DNA of 64,000 nt from positions 806,001 to 870,000 of the forward strand of contig NZ_CP126739.1 of NCBI RefSeq assembly GCF_030246885.1, written 5' to 3'. This stretch comes from Microbacterium sp. zg-B185 (lineage in GTDB: Bacteria > Actinomycetota > Actinomycetes > Actinomycetales > Microbacteriaceae). This document shows, piece after piece, positions 50,898 through 59,325 of the stretch (positions within the stretch are counted from its first letter, which is position 1; each line of letters begins with the position of its first letter). The notes under the pieces were generated by a model. That model made no database searches. It was not told the origin of the DNA and saw only the letters and a program-made list of their open reading frames with translations. The position numbers were made by a program, and so were the translations under genes.

Positions 50898-51018
50898 GTC
50901 GTGCGCTCGGCGCCGGGTCGTGCGCTCGGCGCCGGGTCGTGCGCTCGGCGCCGGGTCGTGCGCTCGGCGCCGGGTCGTGCGCTCGGCGCCGGGTCGTGCG
51001 CTCGGCGCCAGGTCGTGG
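50898..51018. repeat. 19-bp minisatellite between converging genes
   Basis: Unit GTCGTGCGCTCGGCGCCGG occurs six times head to tail from 50898, every 19 bp (50917, 50936, 50955, 50974, 50993), with a final partial copy at 51012. Each unit holds the palindrome CGGCGCCG. 19 is not a multiple of three, so it shifts frame and is not coding. Diverged copies precede it. Confidence 0.9.
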
Positions 51019-51049
51019 CTCGCGGAGGAGCCTCGACGTCCGGGACGGG

Positions 51050-52117
51050 TCAGGCCACGCGGGCGCGCAGGTACTGCTTCGGCCAGTAGTCGATCTCGAC
51101 ACCGAGCTCGCCCGCGGCCCGCAGCGCGAAGTGCGGATCGCGCAGCCACTCGCGCCCCGCCATGACCGCATCGGCATCGCCGGCGGTGAGCACGTCCTCC
51201 GCCTGCGCGGCGTCGGTGATCAGGCCCACCGCGCTTACCGGGACCCCGGCGCCGCGGCGGACGTGCGCGGCGAAGCCGACCTGATACCCCGGCGCGGTGA
51301 GGACCTTCTGATGCGCGACAAGTCCGCCGCTGGAGATGTCGAAGAAGTCCGCCCCGCGCTCGGCAGCCCACGCCGCGACCGTGGTGGTCTCCGCGACGTC
51401 CCAGCCGCCCTCCGCCCAGTCCGACGCCGAGAAGCGGACGAAGATGGGCGCGTCGGGCGCGGCATCCCGTACCCTCTCGACGATGCGAAGCAGCAGCCGG
51501 GCGCGGTCCGGCAGCGGACCGCCGTACTCATCCGCGCGGAGGTTGGACAGCGGCGAGAGGAACTGGTGCAGCAGGTAGCCGTGGGCGGCATGGATCTCCA
51601 GGACCTGGAACCCGGCCTGCACGGCGCGTCGCGCGGCCGCCGCGAAGTCCTCGACGACGGCGTCGATCGCGGCGGTGTCCATGGCGTGCGGGGCGGCGAA
51701 CCCGTCGAACGCGATCGCCGAGGGCGCCACGGTCGGCCAGCCGCCGGCATCGTGCGGCACCGAGCCGCGGTGGCCCGACAGCGGGGACCAGGTCGAGGCC
51801 TTCCGCCCGGCGTGGGCGAGCTGCACCCCGGCGAGGGCTCCGCGGGCCCGGATCGCGGAGACGATCGGAGCCCACGCGTCGCGCTGCGCGTCGTTCCACA
51901 GCCCGGTGTCATCGGGCGAGATGCGTCCCTCGGCCGAGACAGCGGTGGCCTCGGCCATGACGATGCCGGCCCCGCCGGAGGCGAACTGGGCCAGATGGGT
52001 GTGATGCCACTCCTGCGGTACTCCCGCGACGGCGCTGTACTGGCACATCGGCGCGACCCACAGGCGGTTGCGGGCGGTGAGACCGCGCAGGGGCAGGGGG
52101 GAGAAGAGCAGGCTCAT
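51050..52117 (-). CDS. NADH:flavin oxidoreductase, old yellow enzyme family (YqjM/NamA type)
   Basis: This 355-residue FMN enzyme has the start FSPLPLRGLTARNRLWVAPM, Cys in APMCQYSA (the YqjM-type redox Cys), QLAHAGRKA with the active-site His pair later in EIHAAHGYLLHQFLSP, and the C-terminal GREWLRDPHFALRAA. It reduces activated C=C bonds and electrophilic stress compounds. ATG 52117 has a GGAG site; the next gene starts divergently 31 bases away. Confidence 0.93.
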   Translation of the reverse strand: MSLLFSPLPLRGLTARNRLWVAPMCQYSAVAGVPQEWHHTHLAQFASGGAGIVMAEATAVSAEGRISPDDTGLWNDAQRDAWAPIVSAIRARGALAGVQLAHAGRKASTWSPLSGHRGSVPHDAGGWPTVAPSAIAFDGFAAPHAMDTAAIDAVVEDFAAAARRAVQAGFQVLEIHAAHGYLLHQFLSPLSNLRADEYGGPLPDRARLLLRIVERVRDAAPDAPIFVRFSASDWAEGGWDVAETTTVAAWAAERGADFFDISSGGLVAHQKVLTAPGYQVGFAAHVRRGAGVPVSAVGLITDAAQAEDVLTAGDADAVMAGREWLRDPHFALRAAGELGVEIDYWPKQYLRARVA

Positions 52118-52136
52118 CGAGGAACTCCAACGCGGG

Positions 52137-52142
52137 TAGGGT
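52137..52142 (+). promoter_or_regulatory. -10 element, leaderless nnrD transcript
   Basis: TAGGGT ends six bases before the ATG at 52149. Confidence 0.55.
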
Positions 52143-52148
52143 GTGGGC

Positions 52149-53072
52149 ATGTCCGGTGCCGACGTGTTTCGTTCCGGCACGGCAGGTGCCGACGTGTCTC
52201 GTTCGGCGACGTCCGGATCCGGGGCGTCCCACTCGAGCATGGTCCATCCGTGGACGGTGCAGGACACCGCCGTCGTGCTACGGAGACCAACCGTTGACGA
52301 TGACAAGTATTCCCGCGGCGTCCTGGGCGTGCGCACCGGATCCGACGCCTATCCCGGCGCGGCCGTGCTCGGTGTCGAGGCCGCGTGGCGCACCGGCCTG
52401 GGCATGGTGCGCTACCTCGGGCCGGCCGTGCCCACCTCGCTCGTGCTGCAGCGGCGTCCCGAGACCGTCACCGCCGACGGACGCGTCCAGGCATGGCTGA
52501 TCGGATCCGGTACGGATGCGGCGGTCAGATCGGATGCCGAGACGGAGGCGCTGCGCGGCATCCTCTCCTCGTCGCTGCCCGTGATCGCCGACGCCGGTGC
52601 CCTGGATCTGGTGCCCGGCGCGACGGGTCCGCTGATCGTGACCCCGCACGCCCGGGAGCATGCGCGTCTGCGCGCGGCGCTGCGCCTGTCCGAGGTCGCT
52701 CCGGCGGATGAGGGCGCACGCGCCGAGGCCGCCGCGGAGACGGCCGGGGCGCTGGGGGCCACGGTGGTCCTGAAGGGTGCGGTCACGATCGTGGCCGCAC
52801 CGGGCGGGTCTGTCACAGCAGTCTCGGCCGGCACGCCGTGGCTTTCCACCGCGGGTACCGGCGACGTCCTGGCCGGCGCCATCGGCGCGCTCGTGGCCGG
52901 CGCGCGATCCGCCGACGATCTCAGCGCACTCGCGGCGGCCGCAGTGTGGCTGCACGGCCGCGCGGCGACCTTGGCCGCCGACGATCTGGGCCCGCTGGGC
53001 GGGCCGGTCACCGCGATGGATGTCGCGGCGGCTCTGCCGCGCGCGGTGGCGGAGGCGCTGTCGGCACCCTGA
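52149..53072 (+). CDS. nnrD: ADP-dependent NAD(P)H-hydrate dehydratase
   Basis: Repairs hydrated NAD(P)H. The 307-residue ribokinase-like protein has VLGVRTGSDAYPGAAVL, the catalytic loop WLSTAGTGDVLAGAIGALVAG with the GTGD Asp, and TPHAREHARL. About 30 N-terminal residues before the fold are Ser/Gly-rich with an internal duplication (SGADVFRSG / AGADVSRSA). The epimerase NnrE domain is not fused and not seen nearby. The ATG at 52149 fits the leaderless spacing. Confidence 0.92.
   Translation: MSGADVFRSGTAGADVSRSATSGSGASHSSMVHPWTVQDTAVVLRRPTVDDDKYSRGVLGVRTGSDAYPGAAVLGVEAAWRTGLGMVRYLGPAVPTSLVLQRRPETVTADGRVQAWLIGSGTDAAVRSDAETEALRGILSSSLPVIADAGALDLVPGATGPLIVTPHAREHARLRAALRLSEVAPADEGARAEAAAETAGALGATVVLKGAVTIVAAPGGSVTAVSAGTPWLSTAGTGDVLAGAIGALVAGARSADDLSALAAAAVWLHGRAATLAADDLGPLGGPVTAMDVAAALPRAVAEALSAP
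52155..52204 (+). repeat. In-frame direct duplication in the nnrD N-terminus
   Basis: GGTGCCGACGTGTTTCGTTC at 52155 recurs with one mismatch at 52185, exactly 30 bp (ten codons) later. It gives tandem GADVxRS units in the polar N-terminal extension. Confidence 0.75.
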
Positions 53073-53084
53073 GCGCCGACGTGC

Positions 53085-53127
53085 GGAACCGGCCGAGCCG
53101 GAACCGGCCGAGCCGGAACCGGCCGGG
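53085..53127. repeat. 15-bp tandem repeat between nnrD and the GT87 gene
   Basis: GGAACCGGCCGAGCC occurs at 53085 and 53100, and a diverged copy at 53115. It ends about 20 bases before the next -10 element. Confidence 0.75.
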
Positions 53128-53147
53128 GAGTGCTGCGCACGCCCGCC

Positions 53148-53153
53148 TAGAAT
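53148..53153 (+). promoter_or_regulatory. -10 element, leaderless GT87 transcript
   Basis: TAGAAT ends six bases before the GTG at 53160, supporting GTG as the start. Confidence 0.6.
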
Positions 53154-53159
53154 CGACAG

Positions 53160-54380
53160 GTGTCGAGACGCGCGGTGCTGTGGATCGGGTTCGCGATCGT
53201 CCATCTCGTCGTCGGCGTCCTCGGCTTCGTCCTCCCCGGCCAGGCGATGGGCGATGTGACCAACGTGTACGGCCCGTGGTCCGCTGCCGCGATGGAGGGC
53301 CGGGGGATCGTCGGGATCACCGAGGCCTGGGTCTACCCGCAGCTCGCGCTGGTGCCGATGTTCCTCGCGCAGGGGTTCACGTGGGTCGCGGGCTACGAGG
53401 TCGCGTGGGCGATCCTGGTCACGATCTGCGACACGCTGGCCTTCGCTCTGCTGGTGGGCAACGGCCGCGCCCGCGGAAGGATCGCGGGGGCATGGTTCTG
53501 GCTGGCGTTCATCCTGCTCCTCGGCCCCGTCGGCATGTACCGGCTCGAGGGGGTGACCGTCGCACTGTCCGTGACGGGCTGCCTCTGGCTGATCCGGCGT
53601 CCCTGGCTCGCGTCGATCCTGCTGGCGGTCGCGACGTGGATCAAGGTCTGGCCGGCTGCGCTGCTGGTCGCGGCGCTGATCGCCGTCCGGCAGCGCCTCG
53701 CCGTCATCGGCGGGGCGCTGATCGTGTCCGCCGCCACCCTGATCGCCGTGGTCGCGTCCGGAGGCGGACGCTACGTGTTCGGCTTCATCACCGGCCAGAC
53801 CGACCGCGGACTGCAGCTCGAGGCGCCGGTCAGCGCCTACTACCTGTGGCGCGCGGTGCTGGGCATCCCTGGCTCGTTCATCTACTACGACCGCGACCTG
53901 CTCACCTTCCAGGTGGCCGGTCCGCACGTCGAGGCGGTGATCGCCGTGATGACGCCGCTGCTGATGATCGCCGTGCTCGGCGTGGCGGCGCTGGGCGCGT
54001 ACAAGGCCTGGCGCGGCGCATCCTTCCTCAGACTGTTCCCGCCCCTGGCGCTGTCCCTCGTCCTGGCGTTCGTCGTGTTCAACAAGGTCGGATCGCCGCA
54101 GTACATCGCGTGGATCATCGCGCCGCTGGTGATCGGCCTGGTCGTGGACCGCGGTCGCTGGTGGGCCCCCGCCTGGCTCGGCCTGGGCATCGCCTTGCTG
54201 ACCCAGCTGGTCTATCCGGTGATGTACTGGGCTCTGCTGAACGCCGGCGCGATCCCGACCGCGGTCCTGACCCTTCGCAACGCGCTCCTGGTCGTGCTCC
54301 TGGTGTGGATGACCGTCCGCCTCGCGCGCGTTCCCGAGCGCGCCCGCGCTCGTCTGCCCCTCGCCGTCCCGCTCGCCTGA
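53160..54380 (+). CDS. GT87 family membrane mannosyltransferase-like protein
   Basis: A 406-residue polytopic protein (about ten membrane segments) with the GT87/DUF2029 marks GDVTNVYGPWSAAAMEG near residue 30, YRLEGVTVALSVTGCLWL, WIKVWPAALL and VVFNKVGSPQYIAWIIAPL. Such enzymes add mannose from polyprenyl phosphate to envelope glycolipids outside the membrane. The acceptor is unknown. GTG start fits its -10. Confidence 0.85.
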   Translation: MSRRAVLWIGFAIVHLVVGVLGFVLPGQAMGDVTNVYGPWSAAAMEGRGIVGITEAWVYPQLALVPMFLAQGFTWVAGYEVAWAILVTICDTLAFALLVGNGRARGRIAGAWFWLAFILLLGPVGMYRLEGVTVALSVTGCLWLIRRPWLASILLAVATWIKVWPAALLVAALIAVRQRLAVIGGALIVSAATLIAVVASGGGRYVFGFITGQTDRGLQLEAPVSAYYLWRAVLGIPGSFIYYDRDLLTFQVAGPHVEAVIAVMTPLLMIAVLGVAALGAYKAWRGASFLRLFPPLALSLVLAFVVFNKVGSPQYIAWIIAPLVIGLVVDRGRWWAPAWLGLGIALLTQLVYPVMYWALLNAGAIPTAVLTLRNALLVVLLVWMTVRLARVPERARARLPLAVPLA

Positions 54381-54393
54381 TCCGGAGGTCCTC

Positions 54394-54765
54394 ATGCTCG
54401 TCGCCTTCTCCGTCGCTCCCAGCGGCGCACCCTCGGTCGCCCCGCGTGGCTCCGCTGAGCCGACCGGCCCCGCGCCCGCAGACGCCTCGGTCCACGACGC
54501 CGTGGCCGCGGCCGTCCGGATCGTGCGCGAGTCGGGACTGCCGCACCGGACCACCTCGATGTTCACAGAGCTCGAGGGGGAGTGGGACGAGGTCTTCGAC
54601 GTGGTCAAACGTGCCACCGAGGCGGTGCTGCCGTTCGGTTCGCGTGTCTCGCTGGTGTTGAAAGCGGACATCCGTCCCGGCTTCAGCGGAGAGATCGACG
54701 GCAAGATCGAGCGTCTGGAACGCGCACTGGACACACCCGGGGACAGCGACGTCGAAGCGGTCTGA
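54394..54765 (+). CDS. MTH1187/YkoF-type thiamine-binding protein
   Basis: This 123-residue protein has the family pattern VAFSVAPSG at the start, SVHDAVAAAVRIVRESGL, HRTTSMFTELEGEWDEVFDV and VSLVLKADIRPG. Family members form small ferredoxin-like oligomers that bind thiamine or its pyrimidine part. It lies 13 bases after the GT87 stop with a GGAGG site, so it may share that message, though the functions are unrelated. Confidence 0.88.
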   Translation: MLVAFSVAPSGAPSVAPRGSAEPTGPAPADASVHDAVAAAVRIVRESGLPHRTTSMFTELEGEWDEVFDVVKRATEAVLPFGSRVSLVLKADIRPGFSGEIDGKIERLERALDTPGDSDVEAV

Positions 54766-54814
54766 CGCTCAGCGCACCGCACGTCCGCAGCCGCAGCCGC
54801 ACGATCGATCGCCC

Positions 54815-54820
54815 TAGGCT
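54815..54820 (+). promoter_or_regulatory. -10 element, leaderless Nudix transcript
   Basis: TAGGCT ends six bases before the ATG at 54827. Confidence 0.6.
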
Positions 54821-54826
54821 GGTCGG

Positions 54827-55645
54827 ATGCCAGAGCCGACATCCTCCGACCGCGCCGTCCAGGCCCTGGAGGACGTGACCGCGGACACGCGTCCGCGGCT
54901 GCCCGGTGACGGAACCGATCCGCACGTCCCGGTCGCCGCGACCGTGGTGATCGTCCGGGATCGGCCGGCCGGACCCGAGATCCTGATGATCGAGCGACCC
55001 GACCGCGGCTCGTTCGCCGGGGCGTGGGTCTTCCCGGGCGGCAAGCTGGAGGACGCCGATCGAGCGGCTGCGCACGCTCTGCCGAGCCGCCCCACTGCGT
55101 GGCGCCCGCGGCCGGTCGCGGACGAGGGCACCCTGCGCGCCACGGCGGACGAACTGGCCGCCGCCCATCATGCCGGCGCGCGGGAGACCGAGGAGGAGAC
55201 CGGCCTGCGGGTGGATGCCGCGTCCCTCGTGGCCCTGTCCTGCTGGGATCCGCCGCCGGGGATCGCGCTGCGCATCAGGACATGGTTCTTCCTCGCCCTC
55301 GATCCCGGGGGTGCACTCACCCTGGCACCGGACGAGGTCGCGAACGCCCGGTGGGTTCAGCCGGCCGAGATGCTGGACCGCCACGGCCGCGGAGAGGTGA
55401 CGCTGTACCCGCCGACGTGGGTGACGCTGTACGAACTGGCAGCGCAGCCGGATGCGGCCGCCATGCTCGGGATGGCCCGGATGAGCGGCATCCGCCGATT
55501 CGAGACCGTCGCGCGACGCGGTGGCGAGGGCCCCATGCTGCTCTGGCAGGGCGACGCGGCCTACCACGACGCAATGGGCGACGCGCCATCCCGGCACCGT
55601 CTGGAGATGGCCGCGCTGCCCTGGATCTACACGCGCACCGACTGA
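54827..55645 (+). CDS. Nudix hydrolase
   Basis: A 272-residue protein with VAATVVIVRDRPAGPEILMI, the Nudix start FPGGKLED and, after a roughly 40-residue insert, the ending AGARETEEETGL with the metal-binding REx2-3EE residues. The insert and long C-terminus resemble NUDT19-type acyl-CoA or nucleotide diphosphatases. Substrate unknown. It ends six bases before the converging metX stop. Confidence 0.9.
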   Translation: MPEPTSSDRAVQALEDVTADTRPRLPGDGTDPHVPVAATVVIVRDRPAGPEILMIERPDRGSFAGAWVFPGGKLEDADRAAAHALPSRPTAWRPRPVADEGTLRATADELAAAHHAGARETEEETGLRVDAASLVALSCWDPPPGIALRIRTWFFLALDPGGALTLAPDEVANARWVQPAEMLDRHGRGEVTLYPPTWVTLYELAAQPDAAAMLGMARMSGIRRFETVARRGGEGPMLLWQGDAAYHDAMGDAPSRHRLEMAALPWIYTRTD

Positions 55646-55651
55646 TCCGGG

Positions 55652-56863
55652 TCAGCGGGCGGGTGACTCCAGCAGTCGCCGCAGGTGCGCGCCGACGGCG
55701 GTCGACTCGATCAGGAACCCGTCGTGCCCGAAGTCGCTGGCCAGCACCACCGCGCCGTCCCCCAGAGTCCTCCGCACGTTCCGGGCGATCCGGTGCTGAC
55801 CGTCGACCGGGAAGAGACGGTCGCTGTCGATCCCGAGGACCAGGGTGCGCGCCGTGATCCGACCCAGAGCCTCCTCGACTCCGCCGCGGTCACGCCCCAC
55901 ATCGTGCGAGTTCATCGCCTCGACCAGCGTGATGTAACTGTTCGCGTCGAACCTGCGGGTGAAGCGGTTGCCGTGGAAATCCAGGTACGACGCGACGGCG
56001 AACCGTCCGCCGTGCCCGAGCGGACTGACTCCGGACTGCCATGACCGCTGGAAGCGCTGGTTCAGCTCGGTGGGGGAGCGGTAGTTCAGCAGCGCCATGC
56101 GTCTGGCCAGAGCCAGCCCCCGGTGCGGCCCGTCGCCGTCGCCGGCGTCGTAGTACTCGCCGCCCTGGAATCGAGGATCGATGTGGATCGCTTCAAGCTG
56201 CACCGAGTTCAGCGCGATCTGGTCGGCGGTGTTTACCGGTGGCGCCGAGAGGATGCCGAGGCGCTCGACCCGGTCGGGTGCGGTGATCGCCCATTCCAGG
56301 GCGTGCATCCCGCCCATCGACCCGCCCACGACACCGGCCCACACGTCGATCCCCAGTGCGTCAGCCAGGCGCACCTGTGCGGCGACCTGGTCGCGGACCG
56401 TGAGATAGGGAAAACGCGAGGCCCACTCGTAGCCGTCCGGCGCGATGCTCGACGGGCCGGTGGAGCCCTGGCAGCCGCCGAGCATGTTGGGCGCGACCAC
56501 GAACCAGGTATCGGTGTCGATCGGCGCTCCCGGACCGACGATCTCGTGCCACCATCCCTCCGTGGGGTGGCCCGGCCCGGCGTCGCCGCGCACGTGGCTG
56601 TCGCCGGTCAGGGCGTGCAGGATCAGCACGGCGTTGTCGCGCGTGGGGGACAGCTCCCCCCAGGTCTCGTAGGCCAGCCGGTACGCGGGCAGCTCCTGCC
56701 CGCCCTCCGTCCGGAAGGAACCGAACCCGGCGAACCGGCGCTCGCCGACCGGATCGCCGTCGCGCCACGCCCCGGTGGCCGGTGGCCGGCCGAGCAGCAT
56801 CCGTGCGTCCGCCTCCGTGATCGGCGCGCTCGGCACCGTGTCTTCGGAGGTCTGCCAGTCCAT
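55652..56863 (-). CDS. metX: Homoserine O-acetyltransferase
   Basis: This 403-residue alpha/beta-hydrolase transfers acetyl from acetyl-CoA to homoserine, the entry to methionine by direct sulfhydrylation. The nucleophile is in VVGGSMGGMHALEW, with NMLGGCQGSTGPSS, FDANSYITLVEAMNSHD and the final DFGHDGFLIE supplying Asp and His. ATG 56863 follows GGGAGAATGGGCGG, identical to the ahcY start region. metY, its partner, lies 1.1 kb away. Confidence 0.96.
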   Translation of the reverse strand: MDWQTSEDTVPSAPITEADARMLLGRPPATGAWRDGDPVGERRFAGFGSFRTEGGQELPAYRLAYETWGELSPTRDNAVLILHALTGDSHVRGDAGPGHPTEGWWHEIVGPGAPIDTDTWFVVAPNMLGGCQGSTGPSSIAPDGYEWASRFPYLTVRDQVAAQVRLADALGIDVWAGVVGGSMGGMHALEWAITAPDRVERLGILSAPPVNTADQIALNSVQLEAIHIDPRFQGGEYYDAGDGDGPHRGLALARRMALLNYRSPTELNQRFQRSWQSGVSPLGHGGRFAVASYLDFHGNRFTRRFDANSYITLVEAMNSHDVGRDRGGVEEALGRITARTLVLGIDSDRLFPVDGQHRIARNVRRTLGDGAVVLASDFGHDGFLIESTAVGAHLRRLLESPAR

Positions 56864-56939
56864 CCGCCCATTCTCCCGTGTCCGCGGGGGTCCCGATGGC
56901 GTGTTACGCGTGTCCGCCGGTGGGAGTACCGTGCTCGGC

Positions 56940-57881
56940 ATGGATGTGATCGAATACCTGCTCGACTCCGATCCCGCGATCCGCTGGCAGGTGCTGCGGG
57001 ACCTGACGGGCGCACCGGAGGACGAGGTCGCCGCCGAGCGGGCGCGTGTGGCCACCGAGGGGTGGGGAGCGCGGCTGCTGGCCGACCAGGCCGAGAACGG
57101 CCTGTGGGACGACGGGGTCTACCGGCCCGGGTGGGTCGATGAGAGCCGGCCGTTCTACGACGCGTGGACCGCCACGCATCCTTCGCTCGAGCTGCTGCGG
57201 GATTTCGGTGCCGATCCGCGGGCGCCCGAAGTGGTGGAGGCGATCACCCTGGTCCGGGAGAACGTGCGCTGGGACCATGACGGTCAGCGATACTTCGACG
57301 GCGAGGTCGAGCCGTGCGTCAACGGCGGAGCGCTTGCGAACGCCGCGTACTTCGGGCAGGACGGGTCGCGCATCGTCGAGACGCTGCTGGCCGGTCAGCT
57401 GCCCGACGGCGGGTGGAACTGCTGGGACGAGGACGGCACGAGCCGCTCGTCGTTCCACTCCACCGTCTGCGTGCTCGAGGGGCTGTGGGCGTGGGAGCAG
57501 GCGACCGGCGGATCGGATGCCGCGGCGGCAGCGCGCGCGAAGGGGGACGAGTACCTGCTGGAGCGGCGTCTGTTCCGACGCGCATCCACCGGGGAGACGA
57601 TCGACCCCCGGTTCACGATGCCGTCCTTCCCGACCCGGTGGTACTACGACGTGCTGCGTGGGCTCGACTACCTCCGTCGGGCGCATTCCGAGCGCGACCC
57701 GCGCTGCGCGGAGGCCGTCGAGCTCGTCCGCGGCAAGCAGCTCCCGTTCGGGCTGTGGAAGCTGGAGCAGACCCACCAGGGTCCCACCGCGTTCGCGATG
57801 GAGGGCGAGCACGAGGGGTTCCCGAGCCGGTGGGTCACGCTGCGGGCGATGCGCGTCCTGCGATGGTGGGACGACGGCTGA
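56940..57881 (+). CDS. Squalene-cyclase-like (prenyltransferase fold) protein
   Basis: This 313-residue soluble protein is built of alpha-alpha toroid repeats like squalene cyclases and protein prenyltransferases: GQLPDGGWNCWDEDG (a QW-type repeat), FHSTVCVLEGLWAWE, PSFPTRWYYDVLRGLDYL and FAMEGEHEGFPSRWVTLRAM. It lacks the DXDD catalytic motif of true triterpene cyclases and is much shorter. Function unknown. TACCGT (56927-56932) ends seven bases before the ATG. It is divergent from metX and convergent with metY. Confidence 0.8.
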   Translation: MDVIEYLLDSDPAIRWQVLRDLTGAPEDEVAAERARVATEGWGARLLADQAENGLWDDGVYRPGWVDESRPFYDAWTATHPSLELLRDFGADPRAPEVVEAITLVRENVRWDHDGQRYFDGEVEPCVNGGALANAAYFGQDGSRIVETLLAGQLPDGGWNCWDEDGTSRSSFHSTVCVLEGLWAWEQATGGSDAAAAARAKGDEYLLERRLFRRASTGETIDPRFTMPSFPTRWYYDVLRGLDYLRRAHSERDPRCAEAVELVRGKQLPFGLWKLEQTHQGPTAFAMEGEHEGFPSRWVTLRAMRVLRWWDDG

Positions 57882-57897
57882 GAGCGTGGCCGGACGA

Positions 57898-57932
57898 CCG
57901 AACGCCCGGCCATGAGGTGACCGGGCGTTCGG
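57898..57932. terminator. Bidirectional terminator before metY 3' end
   Basis: CCGAACGCCCGG and CCGGGCGTTCGG form a perfect 12-bp stem with an 11-base loop, between the stops of the cyclase-like gene and metY. Confidence 0.85.
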
Positions 57933-57948
57933 ATGCGGAACGCAGCGC

Positions 57949-59271
57949 TCAGGCGCGAGCGGCCTCGCTGACCCGGCGCGCAGCGGCCAGCGCCTGCTCG
58001 AGGTCGGCCTTGAGGTCGTCGATGTTCTCCAGTCCGAGCGACAGCCGCACCAGGCCCGGTGTGACGCCGCTGGTGAGCTGCTGCTCGGGGGTGAGCTGCG
58101 AGTGCGTGGTGGAGGCGGGGTGGATCACCAGCGAGCGGACGTCGCCGATGTTCGCGAGGTGACTGAACAGGGTCAATGTGTTCACGAACTCACGGCCCGC
58201 CTCGACACCGCCCTTCAGCTCGAAGGACAGCACGGCGCCCACGCCCTTGGGGGCGTACTCGTTGGCCTTGGCATACCAGGGTGAACTGGGCAGGCCCGAG
58301 TAGTTGACCGAGGCGACGTCGGGGTGATCCTCCAGCCACTCGGCGGTCTCCTGAGCGTTCTGCACGTGGCGTTCGATCCGCAGCGACAGTGTCTCGATGC
58401 CTTGGATCAGCAGCCATGCGCTCTGCGGGGAGATGGCGGCACCGAGGTCGCGCAGCAGCTGCACACGGGCCTTGATGATGTACGCCAGGCTGTCTCCGAC
58501 CGCCGCCGTGTAGCTCGCGCCGTGATAGCTGGGATCCGGAACGGTCAGGCCGGGGAACTTGTCGACGTTCTTGGACCACTCGAACGTGCCGCCGTCGACG
58601 ATGACGCCGCCGATGACGGTGCCGTGGCCGCCCAGGAACTTCGTGGCCGAGTGCACGATGATGTCCGCACCGAACTCGAAGGGCTTGATCAGGTACGGGG
58701 TGGCGATCGTGTTGTCCACGATGAGGGGGACGCCGTTCGCATGCGCGACGTCGGCAACCAGGCGGATGTCGAGGATGTTGATCTTCGGGTTGCCGATCGT
58801 CTCGGCGAAGAACAGCTTGGTGTTCGGCCGGACGGCCGCGCGCCACTCCTCCGCATCGTCCTGGTTCTCGACGAACGTGACGTCGATCCCGAGCTTCTTC
58901 AGCGTGTACTTGAACAGGTTGTAGGTGCCGCCGTAGATCGAGCTGGACGAGACGATGTGATCTCCCGCCTCGGCGATGTTCAGCACCGCGAACGTCTCGG
59001 CCGCCTGGCCGCTGGCGACGAGGAGGGCGCCGGTGCCACCCTCGAGAGCTGCGACGCGCTGCTCGACGACATCCTGCGTCGGGTTCTGGATGCGCGTGTA
59101 GATGTTCCCGAACTCCGCCAGCGCGAAGAGGTTGGCGGCGTGCGTGGTGTTGTCGAAGACGTAGGAGGTCGTCTGGTAGATGGGGGTGGCGCGGGCTTTG
59201 GTCACCGGGTCGGGCTGGGCGCCGGAGTGGATCTGCTTGGTCTCGAAACGCCAGTTCTCGGGTGCGGACAT
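57949..59271 (-). CDS. metY: O-acetylhomoserine aminocarboxypropyltransferase (sulfhydrylase)
   Basis: This 440-residue PLP enzyme makes homocysteine from O-acetylhomoserine and sulfide. It has TRIQNPTQDVVEQRVAALEG, ALLVASGQAAETFAVLNIA and the Schiff-base lysine in VHSATKFLGGHGTVIGG; the length and inserts fit MetY, not cystathionine gamma-synthase. ATG 59271 has AGGAG. The operator at 59326-59343 lies over its -10. Confidence 0.96.
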   Translation of the reverse strand: MSAPENWRFETKQIHSGAQPDPVTKARATPIYQTTSYVFDNTTHAANLFALAEFGNIYTRIQNPTQDVVEQRVAALEGGTGALLVASGQAAETFAVLNIAEAGDHIVSSSSIYGGTYNLFKYTLKKLGIDVTFVENQDDAEEWRAAVRPNTKLFFAETIGNPKINILDIRLVADVAHANGVPLIVDNTIATPYLIKPFEFGADIIVHSATKFLGGHGTVIGGVIVDGGTFEWSKNVDKFPGLTVPDPSYHGASYTAAVGDSLAYIIKARVQLLRDLGAAISPQSAWLLIQGIETLSLRIERHVQNAQETAEWLEDHPDVASVNYSGLPSSPWYAKANEYAPKGVGAVLSFELKGGVEAGREFVNTLTLFSHLANIGDVRSLVIHPASTTHSQLTPEQQLTSGVTPGLVRLSLGLENIDDLKADLEQALAAARRVSEAARA

Positions 59272-59325
59272 GTGCGTACTCCTGCGGGTCTGTCGGGCGG
59301 CGGCGGCGGACACCGCGGCCTGAAC

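Noticed and set aside
50898-51018. Possible CRISPR or origin iterons
   Set aside because: Units follow head to tail without spacers, and no replication or cas genes are nearby.
50615-52297. A 560-codon frame passing through the 19-bp repeat
   Set aside because: Its translation mirrors the reductase gene and the repeat; the RALGAGSCARRRVV peptides come only from the minisatellite.
59272-59325. SAM riboswitch in the metY leader
   Set aside because: The leader is only about 50 bases and shows no SAM-I or SAM-II core; the palindrome fits a protein operator better.
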